Assembly: GCA_001600875.1 (NCBI GenBank)
Contig: BCLD01000016.1
Location: 557,657 to 621,656, forward strand
Length of the DNA stretch: 64,000 nt
Source of the DNA: Solicoccozyma terricola
Taxonomy: Eukaryota; Basidiomycota; Tremellomycetes; Filobasidiales; Piskurozymaceae
Direction of reading: 5' to 3'
Below are positions 51,171 through 62,806 of the stretch, piece after piece; positions within the stretch are counted from its first letter, which is position 1, and each line of letters begins with the position of its first letter. Made by a program: the position numbers and the translations under genes. Below the pieces are notes generated by a model. It had not been told where the DNA came from, did not search any database, and saw only the letters and a program-made list of their open reading frames with translations.

Positions 51171-54100
51171 ATGTTCTCACCAAATGCGCTCGCTGGACCC
51201 TCCCGTCTTACCTCCCCATCAACTACCGATCGTGTATCATGCACTCCAGCTATTCCAGCTCGATATCCTAATCTGGAGACATCGACACAGATCGGGAGGA
51301 CTTTGACTAGACCGAGGCAATTTAGGAGAACAGCTAGTAGGCAAGAGGACTGTCTTTATGTGTTGAACAAGAGTAGGCGGTCACGAATTGGACAGGAGCA
51401 GACGAGGGAATGCTCATGCAATCGCTATTTCTTCAATTCACACAGCATTTGGAAAGACGTTCTTCCGTGGTAGACAGCGAGAGATCATGGAAGCTGCTAT
51501 CAAAGGTGCAGACGTGTTAGTTGTTGCACCAACAGGGATGGGAAAGAGGTGAGAGCCAAAGTACATATTACCGATTCATAGATCATCACTCTGAATGCAA
51601 CCGTTCTCAGTCTTTGCTTTCAGGTCCCAGCAGTCGCAGATGATCACGGTATAACCATCGTCATCTCCCCTCTACTCTGTGAGTATCCTCTTTGTCCTTC
51701 CTTCGATAGCATTGCATTTGACAGCAAACCATGCATCACCACATAAAGCACTCATGAAAAACCAAATTGAAAATTTAAGAGCAAAGAACGTCAAGGTTCA
51801 CATGTTATGTAGTGAGACAACTTTCGCAGAGAAAATGGCTGTAAGTATATTCATTTGTTTTCCTTCCATGAATTCCCCGTAATTCCCCTGACACTCTTTC
51901 CTTGACACTGAGCAGATCGACAGAGACCTCGCATCAGGACACCCCAAGGCTCGATTGCTCTATATCACACCGGAAAGCCTGTTCTCCACAGGGTTCATGA
52001 AGAGTTTGAAAACAGTCGTGATGAATAGGGAATTGAGAAGGTTGGTGGTTGATGAGGTGAGTTGTACAGGGTTATTTGAAGGTGCATTTTTCATGGGTGA
52101 TGGTAGCTGAAGGTGGTGAATGAGGGGGTAATAGGCACATTGTATATCAGTGAGAAAGTTCCAAGGTGGAGGTTGGAGGTGATGAAAATTGATGAGAACT
52201 GCTCTTACAATAATAGGAATGGGGATCGTCGTTCCGACCTGTTAGTGTCGAACCCCATCCCCCCCCCCCCCCCCTTCTTTTTGTGACGATCTAATTACTG
52301 ACCTGGACCCACATCCCCTGTTGCAGGAATACCGCAAACTTGGATACTTTCGAGAGCACTTTCCTTTAATACCTATCATGGTAAGCAGACCAGCAGACCA
52401 GCAGAAAGTTGCCAATATAAGTTTTACCATCTTGAATCCTCGGGGCTTTCAGGCTCTCACAGCTTCAGCCACAGCAAACGTTGAAAAAGACATCATTGAT
52501 TCCCTGCGTTTATCGACTGAACATCTTTTCCGATGCGTCGAACCTTTCAACAGGACGAATCTGTACTATGAGGTGCGAGTTTTTGGGATTTGTTTTTTGG
52601 AGGATGACATCGTCAAGCTGACGATGCGCGTATGATAGGTCCGATATAGGCCTGAACCTGACCCGCATCGACTCAATGACATTGCCAAGTTCATTTTGGC
52701 GACTCAAAGCAAAGCACCCGTAGATTCGGAGAACGAGGGAAGGAAGCAAGTTATATCGGGGATTGTATATTGTCGATCACGAGCATCAGTGAGTCTTCTT
52801 TGTTATTCTTTTGCAGATGGTTCGCTTTCTAACTCTCACCACTTTCATCAGTGTAATGCAATGGCTATATTTCTCTCGGAACAAGGTATCAAAGCAAAAC
52901 CGTTTCATCGAGGAATCAAGCAGCATGAGCTGGACATGACCCTAAAGCAGTGGATCGACGGCAAGGTGGATTGTGTAGTGGCTACAGTTGCTTTTGGGAT
53001 GGCAAGTTGGCTTCCGCAACCCCGCGGACAAGCTTTGGACTGACCGATACGTCGTTGTTGGCCGGGGTAGGGAATTGATAAGCCCGATGTTCGCTATGTC
53101 ATACACTGTGAGTTACAACCTCAGTGAGCGCAAGCGACCGGACGTCTGACATTGGGATACTGTCAGTCGACCTTCCGAGGAGCTTTGAAGGCTACTACCA
53201 GGAAACCGGCCGAGCTGGACGGGACGGCCATGTCAGTGGAATCATTTGGGTTCAGTGTTTAGCGTGTTCCATATTGACACAGTTACTACGCCCTTGTTTT
53301 ACAGATCTCACGCTGTTTGCTATACTATTGTGAGAAGAATCGGGGTTTACAATGCTGGATAGCACTGATCGTGTCCCTTGCTATAGCACGAGAAGACGCC
53401 GTCCGTTTGCGTCGATTTGTAACTGCCGATCAAAACAAGAGCAATAACAGAAAGGAAAAGTCTGGCTCGGACGATGATGAGATGGACATTCATCGTGGAG
53501 TGAACAGCTTCAAAATGGCGAGCATAGCGATAGGGAGCGTATGGGGATTTTTCATGACTGACTTGCCAGTCTATCAGGTCCAACACTTTGCCGAATCCAC
53601 CACACTCTGTCGCCACATCGCCATCTGCAGATACTTTGGAGAAAAGATCGACGAGACGGATACTGAGATCGCTAAATTATATTGCGACGGTATGTGTGAT
53701 GTGAGTGGCTTGGATGCTTGTATACTGGCCTTTGGAAATGGGCTCACCAGGGGGCCTCATCGACTTTGTTTAGGTATGCAAGAATCCGGACAAAGTCCGT
53801 CTCAAGGCCAGAGACCTCACCGAAGGGGTCGTGATTTCTTCTCAAGCCATCCCATCAGAGTACCGCGGCAAGTCGCGCGCCCAGAGAGATCAAGAACAGG
53901 ATGTTCACCAGCCAGTGAATGCTGCTGCTTTCTATGACACACCAGATGCATGGCTAGCGGATCGGACGCAGCGAACCGATGTCAGACATCCATTCAAGCC
54001 GATAGCGCCGGTAGTTTCCGCCACAAACAACCCCTATCTCAACGCATTTGCTGTTCAATCTCGTATGCCTCTTGGCCCAAGCATCTTCCAAAACCCGGGC

Positions 54101-55131
54101 ACTTTGCAGAGTCGGGCGCTCCGCAGGATAACCACCGCTCCCGTTGAGGCGCCGGCCAAAACAGCGGAGACCGGCAGTACCATCGACACTACCAGGCCAT
54201 ATGCACAGGGATTCCTGCCTAGTGAGGGTGTCGGAAATAGCAAAGTGAATCACATGTAGAGCTCATATGGTGTCTATCCAAACAGCTCTCACGATCGCCG
54301 CTCGTAAGACTAGCTCCCAACATGGCTTCAAGACACCGTTTCTAGCCACGCCTGTGCTTGCTCCGCCGCCCAAGGCAAAACGCCGCAAGATGGTAGACCG
54401 CACTTGTGAGTGATATGGTCATCCTTTCCCTCTCATAGCTGATCCCTGAGACGGGCGTATAGCTTCTTTGGAGATTGGCCTTGATGAGAGCGCAATGAAG
54501 GTGGAAGGCACGTTCTCGCAGAAGTTGCCAGTATGTCGTTCCCAGTAGCTCATAATATCGGTTACCGAATAACCCGACCGGTCATACGCAGGTCGGCTTA
54601 CGAAATGGGAGTCTGAAAGGCCTGGTCAAGACGCTGCACGATGTGCTAGACGTGGAGAGATGGACGCAGGTCACGGCAAATGCCGGGGATATGACCGCGA
54701 AGGAAAAGTGAATCTCGCTCAGAGGGTAACCGGGCATTCGCTGAGACTGACCTTCCACGTTCCTCAGGAGCAATGCCATTCTCGATGCATCAAAGATTAT
54801 CGAGTTCGGTGAGTCGGCAAACTTCGGGGAGCATATCTTGCCAAACGGGCTCACTCTGATCGTCAGCGCAGATTGGTTGAGCTACTCTACGACAGCAGAG
54901 GGTTACAGTGAGTGATACGCAACTCATTCGGGTGCTTTGCTCTGACATGTCGAATATCTACTGGCAGATACCCGACTTGAAAGCCTCAAGGCAGTGCTTG
55001 AGGATGATAGCTTATGGCAGCGACTTGGCCAGCCAGCAAACCAAGGGGAAGATGACGACATGGATGCTTTGCGGGACGCTCTCAATACACTTCGAGGCAA
55101 GTGTCCGCGTCGACAGGATGAAGTCGCTTGA
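51171..55131 (+). CDS. RecQ-family DNA helicase
   Basis: ATP-dependent 3'-5' helicase acting in recombination and replication-fork repair. Start at 51171 (MFSPNALAGPSRL), stop at 55129-55131. Motifs in order: TFFRGRQREIMEAAIKGADVL, VVAPTGMGKS (Walker A, split by an intron), VVDEAHCISEWG (DEAH, built over a 15-nt and a 24-nt exon), LTASATANVEKDI (motif III), GIVYCRSRASC, GYYQETGRAGRDG (motif VI) and the RecQ zinc-binding part with CRHIAICRYFGE and CDGMCDVC. After that the protein becomes divergent, with FKTPFLATP, a basic PPPKAKRRK, and a helical end WLSYSTTAEGYNTRLESLK. I see no winged-helix RQC or HRDC domain, so it is shorter than Sgs1/BLM-type proteins. A C16 tract lies at 52259-52274. Whether it is the main RecQ of the species needs the rest of the genome. 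Confidence 0.9.
52135..52149 (+). other. 15-nt microexon of the RecQ gene carrying the end of the DEAH box
   Basis: GCACATTGTATATCA (AHCIS) between a TAG acceptor and a GTGAGA donor, phase 0 on both sides. The preceding exon ends VVDE and the following small exon (52217-52240) reads EWGSSFRP, reconstructing the near-invariant DEAHCISEWG. Confidence 0.88.
52217..52240 (+). other. 24-nt small exon of the RecQ gene
   Basis: Eight codons (EWGSSFRP) between TAG at 52214-52216 and GTTAGT; the next exon starts after TTGCAG with EYRKLGYFRE. The C16 run 52259-52274 is in the following intron. Confidence 0.85.
52259..52274. repeat. C16 homopolymer in a RecQ intron
   Basis: Sixteen C in the sense of the gene, 19 bases after the donor of the 24-nt exon. 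Confidence 0.9.
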
Positions 55132-55151
55132 AAAGCTGGCGGTCATCTCTT

Positions 55152-55176
55152 TCATGTACATTGATGATGTACATGA
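55152..55176. terminator. Perfect 10-bp hairpin between convergent genes
   Basis: TCATGTACAT, loop TGATG, then ATGTACATGA: a perfect inverted repeat 20 bp after the RecQ stop and 126 bp from the stop of the opposing gene. Could assist 3'-end formation or serve as a double UGUA-type 3' UTR element. Sequence is certain, role inferred. Confidence 0.5.
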
Positions 55177-55301
55177 TATGACATACATGAATATTATCAT
55201 TCCATATGGTACAGGTCGATTGACTACAAATGGCAGACTAGTCTCGGAACGAAAATGCCGACGCCACGTATCTAATTATCTCGGAATCCCGATTCATCCC
55301 T

Positions 55302-56217
55302 CTACCTTCCAGGTGCATACCAACTCCTCTTTCCACCGCTTGTAGGACCACGAGCGTGCCCACCGTGATGTTCATCTATCGCTGAGGCTTCTTCAGTAAA
55401 CGGGTCCGAGCGAGAATCATACGCCTTTCCCCACCCTTGAGTCGCCGGATTCCCATGAGGAGCGGGGGATTCATGCATGGGATGAGTAGGATATCCCTGA
55501 GGGTAGCCGGTATTACCGTATGCGAGCGGATTCCCCGGGGCTATGGGAGATGCCGTGGCGCATTAGAAGCGAGAAGCATGACGGGCAGAGATGAGGACGT
55601 ACTGTAGCTTGGCCCATTGCCCTGTTGGGCTGCGAAGCCGTATGGATTGATTCCACCTGTCTGGGATGGTGTGCTTTGTGAAGATCGGGAAAGGATGGAT
55701 GCGGGCTCTGTGAAGTCGAGTAAGCAATGAAACCCTTCTTTCAATCGACAGCTGACAACTTACTGCGATGAGTATCCTCATCGAACCTAACTGTCGCCTT
55801 GCGATTTGGGTCGACGGATTCATATCCACCCTGTTGCATGCCAGGCGGACCCATCATTCCGCCACCTTGCATTCCGTAGCCTGGCATTCCCATTCCGCCG
55901 GGCATCCCCATTCCCATTCCCATGCCTCCTGGCATTCCGTACCCCCCGTACGGACTCATCATCCCATAACCAGACATTCCCCCGCCACTCAACATCCCTG
56001 GCATTCCAACGCCACTCATCGCAGCCATCCTGGGGTCCATCGGCATGAGCATGCTCCCCGGAGCACTGATTTGTTGAAGGGGTATATTGTTTTGAGGTCC
56101 CATGGACGGGTGGTTGTACAGTGCAGGATGTTCCGAAACAGCGCCAACATTCGCCGGGAGCATCGGGTGTTCATGAGCGCAGAACGCACGATTCATCATT
56201 CCCGGGTGCATGAACAT
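55302..56217 (-). CDS. Met/Gly/Pro-rich low-complexity protein
   Basis: Not recognised. Three exons: 55764-56217, a middle one of about 120 nt (to roughly 55600), and the last from about 55530 to the stop at 55302-55304; phases agree. Starts MFMHPGMMNRAFCAHEHPM, then a run of Gly-Met-Pro repeats (GMGMGMPGGMGMPGYG), an acidic-basic hinge ESVDPNRKATVRFDEDTH, and an end rich in Gly, Pro, His and Ser with GNPLAYGNTGYPQGYP and KRSWYAPGR. No signal peptide, membrane helix or catalytic motif. Composition suggests an intrinsically disordered adaptor or a phase-separating factor. Its 3' end faces RecQ. Confidence 0.7.
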
Positions 56218-56627
56218 GGTGAGTGTAGAAGTTAGAAGGGAATATCAGCCTCGTAAAATGCGTGTGCGAAAGTTGCTGAAAGGAACAAATCCGACGAATG
56301 AATCCCGCCTTTTTATGGATTCACAACTGGTATTGCCACCCTTTGATTCACACTGATGACCATTCCCCGGAGAAAAATCGCCCTTGATCGTCAGACGAAG
56401 GGTGAAAACGAAGGAGAGCAATGGGGTTACCCGAGGCTCCATCTTCTCCTCGATGATCCGCATCCACGAGCGAGCGACAGAGGACAAGATCGCCAAACGC
56501 ATGCCTCCTGCATCGGCGCGCAAATCTCTCCGATCAACTACCGTTGTCATGAAAGGACCCTCTGACCTTGGTCATCGCACTATTGCACTGCCTCGACGAT
56601 CTGATTTCGATGACAACGAAGGGCCAC
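56218..56627. other. Tandem intergenic region
   Basis: 410 bp between two minus-strand genes. Open frames occur on both strands but none has recognisable content; it should hold the promoter of the Met/Gly-rich gene and the 3' UTR of the disordered one. Confidence 0.45.
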
Positions 56628-58556
56628 TCACCTCGCACCGTCTTCATCAAACCCCTCAGTTTGACCCGCCCGACCTTCAAACTGATTGGGATATCCTTCG
56701 TATCCCTCCAATCCTTCGATGCCCATTTGCGACACGTCGTATCCTGCCGCAGTTGCAGCCTCCATCCACTCCTCCATCTGCTGATAATACTCACTCCAAG
56801 CCTGCTGGGCGACGAGAGCTTCTTGATCGTCCGAGGTGATGAGTGAAGTGGATTTCTTGGATTTGGGAGTAACGCCACTCCGGAGAGGAGCGGCGGATTT
56901 TGACGTCCTGAGAGGGATTGACCGTTTACTACCAGTGGTGTACCCAGCGTCTGGCGATTCAGGCTCCTGTTGGGCTCGAAATCGGATTCCAGGCTCGCTT
57001 GACATCTTCCTCGGCTGTAATGCCCGTTTGGTCATCCGATCGTCCTTGCTCAATGTCACCGGGAACCTTTGTCGCGCGCTGGTGTTCCGTGTCCTTGAAG
57101 GGGCTGCCACTGTATCGTCTGACTCCCACTTCGCCGGCGGCGGAGCAGCTTTTCTAGCCGCTTGAGGTCTCGGCGTCATCTCTTCTTGCACAGTAACAGT
57201 CGCTATCGACCTTACTGATCTTCCACTTGATCCGGATCCTGTGGTGGAAGACGCTACCGACCTTGCCACTGCAGGTCGACCAGGCACATACCCCGTTGTT
57301 TTGGCAAGTCGGACACCATCTTTGTCCGCTCGTGGGTCAGAGATACCTACAAGTCGATTACCGCCAGGTGTGTTGCCTTGCTTTGCTGTCTGCAAACCGG
57401 CGCGTGACAGGTACGACATTGCCGTTCCTGGCTTCACCACCTGTCTTCCTCCTATGATCATCGGATCCTCCTCCGTAATCTCCCTTCTTCTTTCCCTTCC
57501 TGTTCGTTTCTCGCCATCCTCCGACATCTGTTTTTCTTTCATCACCGCAAGGACCCTTCTCTGGTTGGGAACACCATATGCCATGTCGTCTTCGGGAAGA
57601 AGTGGGTAGTGGCGTGTTTGATTGTCGCCGGTGGAATAATCGTAGGTGTATATACCGTCTGCGCGATCGTCAGAGGGGACGAACGGTTTAGTGGAGTGCT
57701 GAGAGTTCTTTGTCGAGTGTTTCGAAGCGAGTGTTCGAGGCACCTCGAGAGGAGAGTCAGGAGGATGTCGAGAAGATATGTCTCGGTCTTCCGAGGTTGG
57801 TTGAGGACGCTCAACTCTGTTACGAGAAGCATTGGACCGCTCTGACCGGTCCTCTTCGCGAGGTCTACGAGGACTTGGTGCCACCGCAGTCTTCCTAGGT
57901 GATCTTCTCGGGTCATGATCCTCCGCTTCTTCGTGATACCGATCCACCGGGACAGACTTGGTTCCAGTCACTACAACTTTTACTCTGTCCGTAATCCTAG
58001 CCTTCTCCCTCTCCCTCGCAGTTGCAATATCGAACACATCGTTCCTGTCGAATGATGGTTCTGCAGCACGATCACTAGTTGCTCCCCGTCCGCGGGATGG
58101 AGCAGAGCGGAAGGCTGGTGTTCCCGATCCAGCACGAGGGTCTTCTTCCTCGTCCGGGGGATGGGACGGTTGCTGGCGACGATCGGTCGTCGGTCTTGGT
58201 CGAGCAGCAACACCTTCCCTTCCTCTCGAATTGACGTCCTTCCTCCCTCCTCTTTCTTCACCCTTCCTATCACTACGATCTACCAGCAAGTCCTCTCCGA
58301 ACCCTGCGACTCTTTCCGCCCGTCTCCATCCCTCACCCTCCTTCGGTGTTGGCTGCCTAGCTTGTACTCCCACATGAACGGACGTGATCCCTTGGTCGGT
58401 GGTGCGGACAGTGGAGCGTGGGAGAGGTGGTGGGAAGGCGACTTGACGGGATGGGTCGAAGCTGGATGCTGGTGTAGGTCGAAGCTTGGTGGGTGAGGTC
58501 GGTGGGGAAGCTTTGGAGAGAGAGGAGTAGTGTTGTGAGAGGGATGCTTCTGACAT
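56628..58556 (-). CDS. Large intrinsically disordered basic protein, single exon
   Basis: An intron-free frame of 642 residues, unusual in this intron-rich window, from MSEASLSQHYSSLSKASPP to GFDEDGAR. Rich in Arg, Ser, Pro and Asp/Glu with mixed-charge stretches such as DRSERSNASRNRVERP. There are SP and SPR sites that could be kinase targets. The only ordered-looking part is the C-terminus, AQQAWSEYYQQMEEWMEAA followed by GYDVSQMGIEG, probably a short amphipathic helix. I do not recognise a family; a cytoskeletal or polarity role is a guess prompted only by the adjacent SPA2. No signal peptide or membrane segment. Confidence 0.8.
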   Translation of the reverse strand: MSEASLSQHYSSLSKASPPTSPTKLRPTPASSFDPSRQVAFPPPLPRSTVRTTDQGITSVHVGVQARQPTPKEGEGWRRAERVAGFGEDLLVDRSDRKGEERGGRKDVNSRGREGVAARPRPTTDRRQQPSHPPDEEEDPRAGSGTPAFRSAPSRGRGATSDRAAEPSFDRNDVFDIATAREREKARITDRVKVVVTGTKSVPVDRYHEEAEDHDPRRSPRKTAVAPSPRRPREEDRSERSNASRNRVERPQPTSEDRDISSRHPPDSPLEVPRTLASKHSTKNSQHSTKPFVPSDDRADGIYTYDYSTGDNQTRHYPLLPEDDMAYGVPNQRRVLAVMKEKQMSEDGEKRTGRERRREITEEDPMIIGGRQVVKPGTAMSYLSRAGLQTAKQGNTPGGNRLVGISDPRADKDGVRLAKTTGYVPGRPAVARSVASSTTGSGSSGRSVRSIATVTVQEEMTPRPQAARKAAPPPAKWESDDTVAAPSRTRNTSARQRFPVTLSKDDRMTKRALQPRKMSSEPGIRFRAQQEPESPDAGYTTGSKRSIPLRTSKSAAPLRSGVTPKSKKSTSLITSDDQEALVAQQAWSEYYQQMEEWMEAATAAGYDVSQMGIEGLEGYEGYPNQFEGRAGQTEGFDEDGAR

Positions 58557-59058
58557 GACGAAGGGTCGGGTGGATCAGAGAGGACCAAGGACCACCGCAA
58601 GAACAGACAGATACGTTGTAGGCTGCGATGATGATAGCTTGTGGACGGAAGGGGGTTTGTTTACCAGGAAGGATGGATGATATGGCGTAGAATGTCACCC
58701 AACATCCTTTGAACATCGACTGTCCCTTTGATGTTTGTTGCCCTCCTGCTTCCCAGCGACACCGGATATCCACATATCACCCGGAATCGCTGTGGGTGGT
58801 CGTCGTCCAGAGCACAGGGAGCGACAGAGACCTCGAATGGCTTGCATCTTTGTCGAAAGGTGTCTGGTCGGCTCGTTGCTCGTCGCATAGATATCTGTAT
58901 CGTCCACTGTCATTACAATAGTCTTGAGCATCACAACGTCGATTCATCGACGCACAACAATCCCACAGAGTCAAGTCCATTCCCGCATACGACGCTGTTG
59001 TCTTCCACTCTGCATTCCGATACTTTCCACTCCCACTCCCCACCCCGCACTCGAACGC
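58557..59058. other. Intergenic region between the disordered protein gene and SPA2
   Basis: About 500 bp. Minus-strand frames of 75-90 codons cross it but lack splice-consistent or recognisable sequence. It contains the promoter of the disordered gene. Confidence 0.45.
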
Positions 59059-62000
59059 TCACTCGGTTCCCAACTTCATCAACGCTTTCAAGCTCTTCGC
59101 CACTCCAAACGCCGCGCTGGCAATCTCCTGCTTCACCGACTTCTCAAAAGTCTTGCGTCCTTGATGTTCTCCCAACCGATCCGTATCCCTCACAAGGTCC
59201 GACAACAGTCGCTCACCCTCGATCCTTAGCGATTGCGGAGTCATCGGGATGGAATCAGCTGAGACGGCAACGATGGAAGATCCTATTGCGATCACTTCGG
59301 AAAGATGGTCGTTTAGCTCCGACGTCTGGGTAGCATTGCGAATTTCGGCGAGGAGTTTCTGGATGGCGTTGACTAGTGCTGAGGATTGGGTTTGAAGGTA
59401 TGGCTGTCGAGTGAGGGGAAATTAGTATTGTCACTTCTCCCGTGACACAAGATGAGGAGTCGCCCCAACGATCTCACCTTCAATTCGTCCCAGTCACCTC
59501 TCCTATCATTATGATTCTCCTCCTCGAAAGGCGTCGCATCACGAGACGTCGACGACGTCGTTGGTCTCGGCGGTAACACCGGTGGCATCACCGCCGACCC
59601 ATTGGAGGTTACGGAATCCGTCCTTGTCAACCCGCTCGCCGATCTATGTGCAACATCTGGACCGCCCGTGTCTATAACAAGATTGCGACTCGGCCCTCGT
59701 GAAGGTATCGAATGGGTTGTTGCTTGTTGAGGTTGATTGAAAAGAGGATAGCCTCCCGCTCCAGATCTCATCGTGTCTAACCCACCGACAACGCTACCTG
59801 TATTTTTCCGAGTCGTATCGAGATCGAAAGCATCTGATTGGAGAGACGTTGCTGATCGAATAGAGTACGAGCGGTCGAGATGAGATGTCGATATCGATGA
59901 AAGTGGCGCAGAGGCCTCAGAAGGTGTCCTTGCGATAGTCGGACCGTTGCCGGCTGGCGTCACGTACTCGTTTTGTCGATATTGACTGCTCTGTCGTCTC
60001 GGCATGGCGGGCTGTTTTTCTCTCTGATTTACGGCAACTTCGGTCCCATCAGAATCCCGCCTCGTTGTCCCATCCCTCAACTTCTCCACTGAGCCCCTCT
60101 GCTGATTACCGTTCATCGCGGCGAACAGACTCCCTCTACTGTTTTCCTTTTTGATCGTCTTTCTAATCTTGAGCAGCTTGATGATCTCCACTACGTTCGC
60201 TGACACGTGCCCCGCAGCAGCGTCCAACAGACTGACGGGTGAGAGGCCGGAGCTCATCGCGTGATTTCGAGCTGCTTGCATGAGAGCGTTGAGGGTTGTG
60301 GTAGAGCGGTGCTTGAAGTCCTCGAGATGTGTAGAGTTGACAGGGAAGTTGGGGGATGATTCGTAAACTTTGACGTCATCGGAGATGTTGGTGATGGCTT
60401 CAACGACGCCTTTCATAGCAGGGAGAACGCCGGTGGGTGTCGAGGACCTGGGAATGAAAGGACGACGTCAATCCCGTCCAAATGAACATAAGGTTAGCCA
60501 GTTTCCTCACCTCGCGGCTGTCAACAAGTTGTCAATCGCAGACTGGAAAGCGGTGACATGAACGTCGGCAATGTTACCATCAGGTGAAGCAGGCAGGTGG
60601 TCATCCGTGACCGGTTTGGATATGAACATGGTGGATGTTGCTGTTTAAAGAGGGTACGACTGTCAGCAGTGGTTATGGCACCAAAGTAGATACCATACGC
60701 ACCCTTCAGATTTCTCAATTCTGTCTTGGTTTTTTCCCACTTCCGTTTGTACTCTCTGGCTGCATCGTCGAGTTGTCGAATGGTATCCATGTCCACGTCC
60801 TTCTCCGCCATCATATCGTCGTTGCGAATGGAAAGCATCTTGAGTTCATCGACGAGTGAGATGACTTCGTTCTGAAGTTCCCGCATCGTCTCGCTGGACT
60901 ACCGTGCCGGAACAATCGGCAATATCAGCACACAGCCAACTTGCCATAGTCAACCGGTAACTCACATTCTGTTCGTCCTGCAGCCGCTGTCCCTCACGGA
61001 ACCCTTGCAGCTCGTCCTCTAGCATCTCACATTGTTGTCTCCACTTGACGACTTCCGCTTGATCCTCTCTCCGTTTCCCTTCAGCTCGCTGCCTCTCCGA
61101 TTCCAGTTGAGACTGTGCCACCTCGACCTCGCGCTGAACGGATCTTAAAGCCGAGGCATGTCCACCTGCTCTTTCCTTTAGACCGCGAACTTCCTCCTCG
61201 AGTTCCCGTGATCGTTCTCGTTCCCATCGTTCACGACGACTCGAATCCTCGAGCTCCTTCTCGAGACCTTGAAGACGACGCTCCATGCCAGTGAGCTTTC
61301 CCTCCAAGTCGCCTCTCGCACGTTGCTCTCGAGCCAGATCCGAATTCGAATTCGAATTGGAAACGGACATTGGTGGTTTATTGTCCAGAGGTTGTCGAGA
61401 TGTGGGTATGTGAGTAGAAGCGTTTGATGATCTACTATACCCATCCACCGCTCCTCCTTCTCTACTCGGCTCCGAATTCCCATTCCTTGATCCCGCTCTA
61501 CTATGACCTCTTCCAGAACTCCTCCTGCTTTCCCGTTCCGATGTCGAGGATTGCGGTCTAATAAAGGTCTCTTCCTCTTCTTCATTCCCGGCTCCCTCCA
61601 CCCTCGCATATGGAACCTCGATCACCTCCTCGCTTATCGTGCTTTTATTCGGAACGACCATTTCATTCATCGAACTGTTCGCACTAGCGGAAATGCTGAG
61701 TGCCGCTTGATGGGATTGAGAGTTGGGTATGCGAGATATTTGAGAAGGTCTACGTGCGGGTCCAGGGACGAGTCGTTCGGTGATTGGTGGCGCCGCCTGT
61801 GCGGGTGCGGGTGAATGTTTCTCATAATATCGAGCCGATTCGGCCTGGTCGTCGTACCACCGAACCAATTCGTCAGTACGTGATCGTATTTTCATTCTTT
61901 CGGCATTTGGGGTTTCCCCCTCTCCACCTACCTCTACAGCAGCCTCTTCAAACTCTGGCCATCGTCTTTTCAATTCAAAGTATACGTCGCTTGCCAAATC

Positions 62001-62806
62001 CTTGAACCGATTCTTCGGTAACGTAGCCAACTTCTGACGTGCTTGATTTCGCTTCGGATGAAAGTCTTGTCGAACGGGTAGGAATGGTGTGGCTGTGATT
62101 CCCCAACGATGTGAGGAACGAAAAAACATAAACAAAAAACGAAAAAGAAAAGAAGCGACGACAACGACTAATGGATGGGAAGAACTCACACTCGTCAGGA
62201 GTATCTTCCCCAGCTTGTCGACGAACAAGCTCGTCATACACATCCGTCGACAGCTCGTTGAATTGAGATCTAGTCAGACGAGTGAGCTTTTCTCTTGCTG
62301 ATGCGCGAGACGTTGGTGATTCTGTAGACAACCAGTGGGGGGTTGGAGAGAGGGGGGGGGAGGGGGGAGTTCAGTCCGACCAGTCAAAGAAACCCCCCAC
62401 CCCCCTGTTCTCCCTCCGACCCACCATTCTCCAACCAAGTCCTTAAAAACGATCTCAAAGCCATGAAATGCAACCTCGTCGTTTCTCTCGAATCCTTACT
62501 CCCTGACCTCGTCATATCCCCGCTCCCGTGTCTTCTATCCCTCCCACCATCATCCGCCATTCCTTGCAATCTTGCTCTTACAGCTGAAGCAGTTCCATTC
62601 CCCATAACTGCTGTACTATTACTATTATTCCCACTCGTCCCGGATGGTCCGGCCGCAGCTGAGCCGGAACCATATCCGTATGCAGAGTAACCAACTGAGG
62701 ACGTCGTTGCGGCTGGAGAGATCGGGGTCGTTGAAGAGGAAGCGTTGTATTGAGGTTTTTGGAATCGAGGAGCAGAGTGGGAGCCGGAGCTGGACGAGCT
62801 TTGCAT
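59059..62806 (-). CDS. SPA2: Polarity scaffold Spa2
   Basis: Spa2 is a polarisome scaffold at bud sites and hyphal tips that links Bni1, MAPK modules and Aip5/Pea2. Start at 62806 (MQSSSSSGSHSAPRFQK). Two Spa2-homology repeats are visible, each in its own exon: REKLTRLTRSQFNELSTDVYDEL and RQKLATLPKNRFKDLASDVYFEL. Then a Ser-rich linker, a long coiled coil around 60960-61330 (LEGKLTGMERRLQGLEKEL, REVEVAQSQLESERQ), SLVDELKMLSIRND, and the conserved C-terminal region (AFQSAIDNLLTAAR, VEIIKLLKIRKTIKK). The end, KTFEKSVKQEIASAAFG and LKALMKLGTE, is folded and helical. Stop at 59059. Several introns. Clear family match, over about 1,050 residues. Confidence 0.93.

Noticed and set aside
60200..60212. 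CACGTG inside SPA2
   Set aside because: It lies in coding sequence and is expected by chance.
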